Source of the DNA: SAR116 cluster bacterium
GTDB lineage: Bacteria; Pseudomonadota; Alphaproteobacteria; Puniceispirillales; UBA1172
Direction: 5' to 3'
Length of the DNA: 6,294 nt
Assembly: GCA_002691725.1 (NCBI GenBank)
Contig: NZIT01000115.1
Span: 1-6,294 of the forward strand
Shown here: piece after piece, positions 1-4,254 of the stretch
How the letters are laid out: every line of letters starts with the position of its first letter
How positions within the stretch are numbered: the stretch's first letter is position 1
The notes under the pieces: model-generated
What the model was told of the DNA's origin: nothing
Database searches by the model: none
Seen by the model: only the letters and a program-made list of their open reading frames with translations
Program-made: the position numbers and the translations under genes

Positions 1-379
1 CATTGGTTTGATCATGCGGGCGACACAACTTGATCGTGATGTTGCACAGGCTTACGGGATCAATGTTGATCGTGTTTATGCCATGGTGTTTGGGCTTGGC
101 GCAGGGCTTGCTGCCTTGGCGGCGGTGCTAATCGTGCCTATTCAGCAGGCGCATTATTTAATGGGGCATGACCCCTTGTTATTATCCTTTATTGTGGTGA
201 TTATTGGCGGCCTCGGCAGCCTTGCCGGAACGGTAGTGGCGGCGGTCTTAATCGGATTAAGTGATGGTCTCATCTCCGTCTTCTTCACGCCGACACTTGC
301 GAAAATTATTGCCACATTAATTGTGACTTTTGTGTTGATTTTTAGACCTTCTGGACTGCTTGGGAAGCATCGCCCATGA
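1..379 (+). CDS. livH: Branched-chain amino acid-type ABC transporter permease LivH, C-terminal part (5' truncated by window)
   Basis: Inner-membrane permease subunit of a HAAT-family importer, one half of the LivH-LivM channel. The reading frame is already open at base 2 and gives 125 residues before TGA. A full LivH is about 290 residues, so well over half of the protein lies upstream. Family marks seen: the cytoplasmic coupling segment RATQLDRDVAQAYGIN near the left edge, then a hydrophobic segment (MVFGLGAGLAALAAVLIVP), the SFIVVIIGGLGSLAGT glycine-rich segment, a further membrane span, and a typical RPSGLLGK C-terminus. The TTG at base 8 is not the real start, because homologous sequence continues to its left. 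The stop overlaps the livM start as ATGA (376-379), indicating translational coupling. The family call is secure; the transported substrate cannot be read from this subunit. Confidence 0.9.
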   Translation, partial: IGLIMRATQLDRDVAQAYGINVDRVYAMVFGLGAGLAALAAVLIVPIQQAHYLMGHDPLLLSFIVVIIGGLGSLAGTVVAAVLIGLSDGLISVFFTPTLAKIIATLIVTFVLIFRPSGLLGKHRP

Positions 380-1368
380 CTATGTCCGAATCCAGGCCGG
401 TTATTAAGCCAGCTTCAAAACCGCTGACAGATGTTAAAAAGTCGCTGTATTTTCATGTGGGATTAATCGGTGTTTTATTCATCTTGCAATTTGTCTTGCC
501 AGCCTATCATCACGGCAATCTGGCGCGCATCATGGTGCTTGCCAGCTATGCGATGGGCTACAATATTCTCTTTGGCTATACCGGATTATTGAGCCTTGGC
601 CATGCCATGTTTTTTGCCGCTGGCATGTATGGGATGGGATTGCCGATGGCGCATCTCGGCTGGACGCCTGAGCCGGCTTTAGTTGCTGGATTTGTTGTTG
701 GCATAGCGGTGTCGGCAAGCATTGGCTTCCTTGCCTTGCGGACAAGTGGAGTGTCATTCATGATTGTCACGCTGATGTTCGCGCAAGCTGGATTTTTGAC
801 CATTTTATATTTTGGGGAATGGACACGCGGCGATGAGGGTTTTGTCATTCAGCAAGCTGAGCGTGTCATGGCAGGGTTTGATTTAAGCCAGCCTGCTAAT
901 CGCTATAACGCCGCGCTGATTTTGTTTTCGCTCTGTCTAATCTTCACCCTCAAGCTGGTTCATAGCCGCTTTGGCCGTGTCATGATTGCCATTCGTGAAA
1001 ACGAAGAGCGCACTCAAATGTTAGGTTATGATGTGCATTTCCATAAATGGATGGCTGTCATTATGTCAGGCACGATGGCGGCATTGGCGGGCGCGGCTTA
1101 TGCGCTGTTATTTGGCTATGCCGGGGCGACATTTGCATCGGTGCAGTATTCTATTTTCCCGCTTTTATGGGTGTTGCTTGGCGGTGCAGGGACAGCGTTA
1201 GGGCCATTTATAGGCACCTTGTTCATGTTCTATCTGATTGATTTATCCAGCTCATTCACAACAGCATATATGCTAATTGCTGGCCTTGCCTTAGTCTTGT
1301 TAACGCTGTTTTTGCCGCAAGGGCTGGTTGGTGAATTAAGGCGGAGGATGATGCCATGGCTGACATGA
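376..1368 (+). CDS. livM: Branched-chain amino acid-type ABC transporter permease LivM
   Basis: Second inner-membrane permease of the importer, 330 residues, a normal length for LivM. It is strongly hydrophobic with about eight to ten predicted membrane spans, the first around residues 25-44. Family landmarks: GYTGLLSLGHAMFF (67-80), corresponding to the LivM 'GxxSLGHAxFF' segment; the cytoplasmic coupling helix RFGRVMIAIRENEERTQMLG (198-217) that contacts the ATPases; VLLGGAGTALGPFIGT (266-281); and LFLPQGLVG near the C-terminus. The ATG at 376 overlaps the livH stop (ATGA) and has GGGAAG (362-367) eight bases upstream. A second in-frame ATG at 382 is a possible alternative. The 3' end overlaps livG by 13 nt. 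With LivH it forms the translocation path. Substrate range in this family covers branched-chain amino acids, urea, amides and aromatic acids, so the name indicates family only. Confidence 0.93.
   Translation: MTMSESRPVIKPASKPLTDVKKSLYFHVGLIGVLFILQFVLPAYHHGNLARIMVLASYAMGYNILFGYTGLLSLGHAMFFAAGMYGMGLPMAHLGWTPEPALVAGFVVGIAVSASIGFLALRTSGVSFMIVTLMFAQAGFLTILYFGEWTRGDEGFVIQQAERVMAGFDLSQPANRYNAALILFSLCLIFTLKLVHSRFGRVMIAIRENEERTQMLGYDVHFHKWMAVIMSGTMAALAGAAYALLFGYAGATFASVQYSIFPLLWVLLGGAGTALGPFIGTLFMFYLIDLSSSFTTAYMLIAGLALVLLTLFLPQGLVGELRRRMMPWLT
1343..1347 (+). promoter_or_regulatory. Ribosome binding site of livG
   Basis: GGAGG lies inside the last codons of livM. It is 8 bases from ATG 1356 and 17 bases from the alternative in-frame ATG at 1365, which forms an ATGA overlap with the livM stop. 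The spacing favours 1356. Confidence 0.7.
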
Positions 1369-2090
1369 CAACGCTGCATATCAGCACAAGTTCGGTGAGC
1401 CGTCATTTTGGCGGTTTGATCGCTGTTGATCAGGTTGATTTTGCTGTTCCTCGGGGTGAGATTCGCGCCATCATTGGCCCGAATGGTGCTGGTAAATCAA
1501 CTTTTGTTGGCATGTTATGCGGCCGCATCGCTGTTTCATCTGGCGAGATTATGTTTAATGGCAAAGATGTTACCGCATTGCCTGCCCATAAACGCATCCG
1601 CCAAGGCATTGCCTACACGTTTCAAATCACGTCAATTTATGGCCGCCTAAGTCTCAAGGATAATGTTCGACTTGCTACGTCATGGCGCTGGGGCAGTGAT
1701 GAGGCGGCGCTCGAAAACAGCATAGATGAAGCGTTACACCGTGTCGGGCTAGAAGACCGCATGCATCAAATGGCTGGCGATTTGAGTTATGGGCATCAGC
1801 GGTTGCTAGAAATTGCCATGGGCATTAGCCAACATCCGCAACTGCTCATTCTTGATGAGCCAACGCAAGGATTAGCGGATAGTGAGATCGCCGATTTTGT
1901 CACATTAATCCGTGAGCTAGGCGGTGATATGACCATTTTGCTCATCGAACATAATATGAATGTGGTGATGGATACGGCGGATCAGATTACCGTTTTGAAT
2001 CTTGGCAAAGTGCTAGCGACAGGGACGCCAGATGAGATTAGCGCTAATCGTGAGGTTCAGATTGCCTATCTGGGAGAAACCCATGCTTGA
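1356..2090 (+). CDS. livG: ABC transporter ATP-binding protein LivG
   Basis: One of the two cytoplasmic ATPases powering the importer; 244 residues, slightly shorter than the E. coli protein. ABC motifs in order: Walker A GPNGAGKST (41-49), Q-loop glutamine Q90 in AYTFQI, signature LSYGHQ (143-148), Walker B LLILDEP (163-169) with catalytic glutamate E168, D-loop around 172-176, and H-loop histidine H199 in LLIEHNM. The signature has Tyr-Gly-His instead of Gly-Gly-Gln, but LivG proteins normally carry an 'LxYGxQ' form, so this fits the family and is not a defect. The closing segment IAYLGE is also typical. All ATPase residues are present, so it should be active. It overlaps livM by 13 nt and livF by 8 nt, so the operon is tightly coupled. 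Confidence 0.94.
   Translation: MADMTTLHISTSSVSRHFGGLIAVDQVDFAVPRGEIRAIIGPNGAGKSTFVGMLCGRIAVSSGEIMFNGKDVTALPAHKRIRQGIAYTFQITSIYGRLSLKDNVRLATSWRWGSDEAALENSIDEALHRVGLEDRMHQMAGDLSYGHQRLLEIAMGISQHPQLLILDEPTQGLADSEIADFVTLIRELGGDMTILLIEHNMNVVMDTADQITVLNLGKVLATGTPDEISANREVQIAYLGETHA
2072..2076 (+). promoter_or_regulatory. Ribosome binding site of livF
   Basis: GGGAG within the last codons of livG, six bases before ATG 2083. This decides the start of livF in favour of 2083 over a longer in-frame start at 2032, which would add 17 residues with no family resemblance. Confidence 0.7.
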
Positions 2091-2778
2091 GCTGAAATCT
2101 GTATCATCGGGCTATGCTGGCGCCCAAGTGCTAAGAGAAGTCTCGCTTCAGCTTAATGCCGGAGAAATCGTCTGTATTCTTGGCCGCAATGGTGCTGGTA
2201 AAACGACAATGATGAAAACAATCATGGGTCTGCTGAAAGCTGACCAAGGCCAGATCATCTATAATGGAACTGATTTAACCAAGCTATCTCCGCATAAAAT
2301 CGCTGGTTTTGGCATCGGCTATATCCCGCAGGGCAGGCGACTTTTTGCTGAGCTTACGGTTGCCGAAAATCTTGAGATTGGATTAATGGCTGGCGGCAAA
2401 TCAGCCTCAACCCGTGATAAGGTGCTGGCGATGTTTCCGCGATTGGCGGAACGGCTTGATCAACGTGCTGATACCCTATCAGGGGGTGAGCAGCAAATGT
2501 TGGCCACTGGCCGTGCCTTATGTCTTGAGCCGCAATTATTGCTTTTGGATGAGCCAACCGAGGGTCTTCAGCCGTCAATGATTGCATTGATTCGCGATAC
2601 GGTTACGGCGCTAAAACAGCAAGGTGTTGGCATTTTATTGGTTGAGCAGAGGGTTGATGCGGTGCTGTCGATTGCTGATAAAGTGATGTTTCTTGAAAAC
2701 GGCATGAGCCGCGATATCATGTCAGCAGAGCATTTGCGTAAAAAGCCAGATTTGCTGAAGAAATATATTGGCGTTTAG
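2083..2778 (+). CDS. livF: ABC transporter ATP-binding protein LivF
   Basis: Second cytoplasmic ATPase of the importer, 231 residues from ATG 2083, close to the usual LivF length of about 235. The start MLELKSVSSGYAGAQVLREV is the usual LivF N-terminus. Motifs: Walker A GRNGAGKTT (34-42), Q-loop Q83 in IPQGRRLF, canonical signature LSGGEQQ (132-138), Walker B LLLLDEP (152-158) with E157, followed by TEGLQPS. The H-loop position reads LLVEQR with Gln189 in place of His. LivF proteins normally have Gln here ('LVEQN'), so this is a family trait. It ends with KKYIGV. It is the last gene of the operon and is followed after only 15 nt by the convergent marR-type gene; no clear terminator separates them. 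Confidence 0.94.
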   Translation: MLELKSVSSGYAGAQVLREVSLQLNAGEIVCILGRNGAGKTTMMKTIMGLLKADQGQIIYNGTDLTKLSPHKIAGFGIGYIPQGRRLFAELTVAENLEIGLMAGGKSASTRDKVLAMFPRLAERLDQRADTLSGGEQQMLATGRALCLEPQLLLLDEPTEGLQPSMIALIRDTVTALKQQGVGILLVEQRVDAVLSIADKVMFLENGMSRDIMSAEHLRKKPDLLKKYIGV

Positions 2779-2793
2779 AAAATTAGCGTCTGA

Positions 2794-3273
2794 TCAGCGT
2801 AACTTCATGAGTAACCGAATAAACAGATGTCTTTCTTTATCACTAAGGGGCCTTAAGGTTTCTTCTGATACCTTAAGGGCGGCGGCTCCGATTTGTTCAA
2901 ATAATTGTCTGCCTTCGGCTGTTGGCTTGAGGATAAGCCGCCGCAGATCAGAGGGCTGGCTTTCTGATGAGATAAGCCCACGCAGTTTGAGCCTGTCGAC
3001 AACGCCTTTAATGGTCGCCGCATCAATGGCAATCATCCGCCCCAATTCATTTTGTGAGGCTTGCCCGGTCTCACAAAGTTTGGCTAATGCTGAAAATTGG
3101 GTCGGGGTCAAATCAGGTATGAGACGGCTAAATATCGACAAATGGCGTTGATTAACACAGCGCAAAATAAAACCGACCTGGTCTTCAAGCTGATAGTCAG
3201 ATGTCATGTCAGACGCATTAGCGGTGGCGGCATCTTGTTGTTTTTCGGTAATGGCATGAAAGACTTTGTTCAT
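2794..3273 (-). CDS. MarR-family transcriptional regulator
   Basis: A 159-residue winged helix-turn-helix protein, expected to be a homodimeric, ligand-responsive DNA-binding repressor. After an N-terminal tail of about 28 residues, a dimerisation helix (about 30-50) leads to the DNA-binding domain: LTPTQFSALAKL (55-66), a helix-turn-helix with recognition helix about 84-99 (AATIKGVVDRLKLRGL), and a wing with SESQPSDLRRLILKPTAEG (103-121). The Asp109 to Arg111/Arg112 pair matches the D-x-R wing motif of MarR proteins. C-terminal helices (about 122-157) complete the dimer interface. The start ATG (3271-3273) has AAAGGG (3279-3284) five bases upstream; ATG for Met23 is a weaker alternative. The gene converges on livF and diverges from the hydroxylase operon, so that operon, and perhaps the gene itself, is the likely target. 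The ligand is unknown, plausibly the hydroxylase substrate or a derivative. Confidence 0.9.
   Translation of the reverse strand: MNKVFHAITEKQQDAATANASDMTSDYQLEDQVGFILRCVNQRHLSIFSRLIPDLTPTQFSALAKLCETGQASQNELGRMIAIDAATIKGVVDRLKLRGLISSESQPSDLRRLILKPTAEGRQLFEQIGAAALKVSEETLRPLSDKERHLFIRLLMKLR
2851..2878. repeat. Hairpin of two identical 8-bp palindromes inside the regulator gene
   Basis: CCTTAAGG occurs at 2851-2858 and 2871-2878. Each copy is itself a palindrome, and together (2851-2859 with 2870-2878) they can form a 9-bp stem with a 10-nt loop. The element lies in the 3' part of the MarR-family coding region (codons for ALKVSEETLR). No T-run follows on either strand, so it is not a classical intrinsic terminator. 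It may be chance within the codons, or it could slow read-through from livF. Confidence 0.4.
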
Positions 3274-3296
3274 CTGAACCCTTTCTATAATCTATA

Positions 3297-3325
3297 TTGA
3301 CAGCAACTCATCAAAATAGCAAATT
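3297..3325 (+). promoter_or_regulatory. Candidate promoter of the hydroxylase operon
   Basis: A perfect TTGACA -35 hexamer (3297-3302) is followed after 17 bp by CAAATT (3320-3325), a weak -10 that keeps the important second-position A and last T. The start of transcription would fall near 3332, about 26 nt before ATG 3358. A consensus TATAAT at 3286-3291 could be the -10 of another promoter, but no good -35 precedes it. For the opposite gene, TTGCTA (complement of 3317-3322) and CAATAT (complement of 3294-3299) form a possible weak, overlapping divergent promoter with 17-bp spacing. All are predictions from sequence only. Confidence 0.35.
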
Positions 3326-3347
3326 AGTTTGTATGCTAACAGTTTGT
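3324..3347. promoter_or_regulatory. Candidate MarR-type operator (inverted plus direct repeat)
   Basis: TTAG (3324-3327) and CTAA (3336-3339) form an imperfect inverted repeat with an 8-bp middle, the size expected for a MarR dimer site. Overlapping it, AGTTTGT occurs twice at 15-bp spacing (3326-3332 and 3341-3347), which could represent a second half-site or a second dimer site. The element overlaps the proposed -10 and start point, where a bound repressor would block transcription of the hydroxylase genes. The symmetry is incomplete, so confidence is limited. Confidence 0.35.
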
Positions 3348-3357
3348 GTTGACCGTC

Positions 3358-4254
3358 ATGTCCTCTAATACCACATATATCCGGCCCTTAACCATAGAAG
3401 ATGCTGTTGATGTGCTATCGACCTCAGCGGCGGCGGTTATTGCGGCTGGTTGTACCGATTTATTTCCCCTGACCTCAGCACCTCGTATGACTGGTCAGGT
3501 GCTGGATATAACCGGCATTAAAGAGATGCGCGGCATTACTGATAATGGGGAGATGCGCCGATTTGGCGGTGCTTCAACCTGGACAGATATTATTCGCGCT
3601 GATCTGCCGCCAGCCTATGATATGCTAAAATTAGCAGCCCGCGAAATTGGCTCTATTCAAATTCAAAATGCTGGCACGATAGCTGGCAATCTTTGTAATG
3701 CGTCACCGGCGGCGGATAGTATTCCGTGCTTGCTGGCGCTGGATGCGTCTGTTGAGCTGACCTCCGCATCGGGCTCACGGCAACTGCCGCTTAGTGATTT
3801 TATTGTCGGTCCTCGGAAAACCTTGCGCCAGGCTGATGAGATTATGACAGCGGTGTTGGTGCCAAAAACCGCTGAGACGGGAGTATCATCTTTCCGTAAA
3901 TTGGGGACACGCAAATATCTGATTATTTCTATCGTCATGGCAGCCGCGCGAATTGAGGTTAGCGATCAGCGCATTACCCATGCCGCGCTATCGCTGGGGT
4001 CGTGTAGTCCGGTCGCGGTCAGGCTGAATAAGGTTGAGGCGGATTTGATCGGCTTGGATATCCACAACGCCGCTATTCCGGCATCACATCATGTTGTGGA
4101 AACAGATATTGAGATTGAGGCGGTGATTAATCCTATTGATGATATCCGCGGCACTGCCAGTTATCGGATTACGGCGGCAAAAACGCTTTTATGTGAGGCC
4201 ATTGATAACTGCCTTAATCAGTTAAGGAATGGTGGAGGAGGGGCTGATGAGTGA
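3358..4254 (+). CDS. FAD-binding subunit of a molybdenum hydroxylase (xanthine dehydrogenase family, CoxM/XdhB type)
   Basis: Medium, flavin-carrying subunit that passes electrons from the Fe-S clusters to the final acceptor; cytoplasmic, with no signal peptide. It has 298 residues from ATG 3358, matching the usual 280-300. The opening TYIRPLTIEDAVDVL is the standard family start. FAD-binding signatures: AAGCTDLFPL (29-38), a form of the common 'AGGTDL' with Cys32 in place of the second Gly, and TIAGNLCNASPAADSIP (107-123), the pyrophosphate-binding loop. The C-terminal flavoprotein domain spans about 175-290, with RKLGTRKYLIISIVMAAAR (180-198) and DIRGTASYR. No cysteine-rich insert for an extra 4Fe-4S cluster, as in 4-hydroxybenzoyl-CoA reductase, is present. 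In-frame GTG 3346 and TTG 3349 would add three or four residues. No start has a clear Shine-Dalgarno; ATG 3358 was chosen for fit to the family and because the candidate operator covers 3341-3347. It overlaps the next gene by 8 nt, indicating one operon and one enzyme complex. Confidence 0.92.
   Translation: MSSNTTYIRPLTIEDAVDVLSTSAAAVIAAGCTDLFPLTSAPRMTGQVLDITGIKEMRGITDNGEMRRFGGASTWTDIIRADLPPAYDMLKLAAREIGSIQIQNAGTIAGNLCNASPAADSIPCLLALDASVELTSASGSRQLPLSDFIVGPRKTLRQADEIMTAVLVPKTAETGVSSFRKLGTRKYLIISIVMAAARIEVSDQRITHAALSLGSCSPVAVRLNKVEADLIGLDIHNAAIPASHHVVETDIEIEAVINPIDDIRGTASYRITAAKTLLCEAIDNCLNQLRNGGGGADE
4234..4240 (+). promoter_or_regulatory. Ribosome binding site of the Fe-S/molybdopterin gene
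   Basis: GGAGGAG, a strong Shine-Dalgarno inside the last codons of the FAD-subunit gene, 6-8 bases before ATG 4247. It encodes part of the glycine-rich tail of the upstream protein and fixes the start of the downstream gene. Confidence 0.75.

Noticed and set aside
1782..1799. Degenerate ABC signature LSYGHQ in LivG
   Set aside because: A Tyr-Gly variant of the signature is usual in LivG and does not indicate loss of function.
2032..2082. Longer N-terminus for LivF starting at 2032
   Set aside because: The extra 17 residues do not resemble LivF, would lie inside livG, and the Shine-Dalgarno at 2072-2076 is placed for ATG 2083.
2083..2778. Defective LivF because the H-loop histidine is Gln
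   Set aside because: LivF proteins commonly have 'LVEQ' at this position; all other ATPase motifs are intact.
2768..3151. Plus-strand open frame of 127 codons opposite the regulator
   Set aside because: It is fully antisense to the well-supported MarR-family gene, with arginine/serine-rich composition and no recognisable domain.
3358..4254. FAD subunit of 4-hydroxybenzoyl-CoA reductase
   Set aside because: That subunit carries an insert binding an extra 4Fe-4S cluster. Here the length is standard and the few cysteines are scattered.
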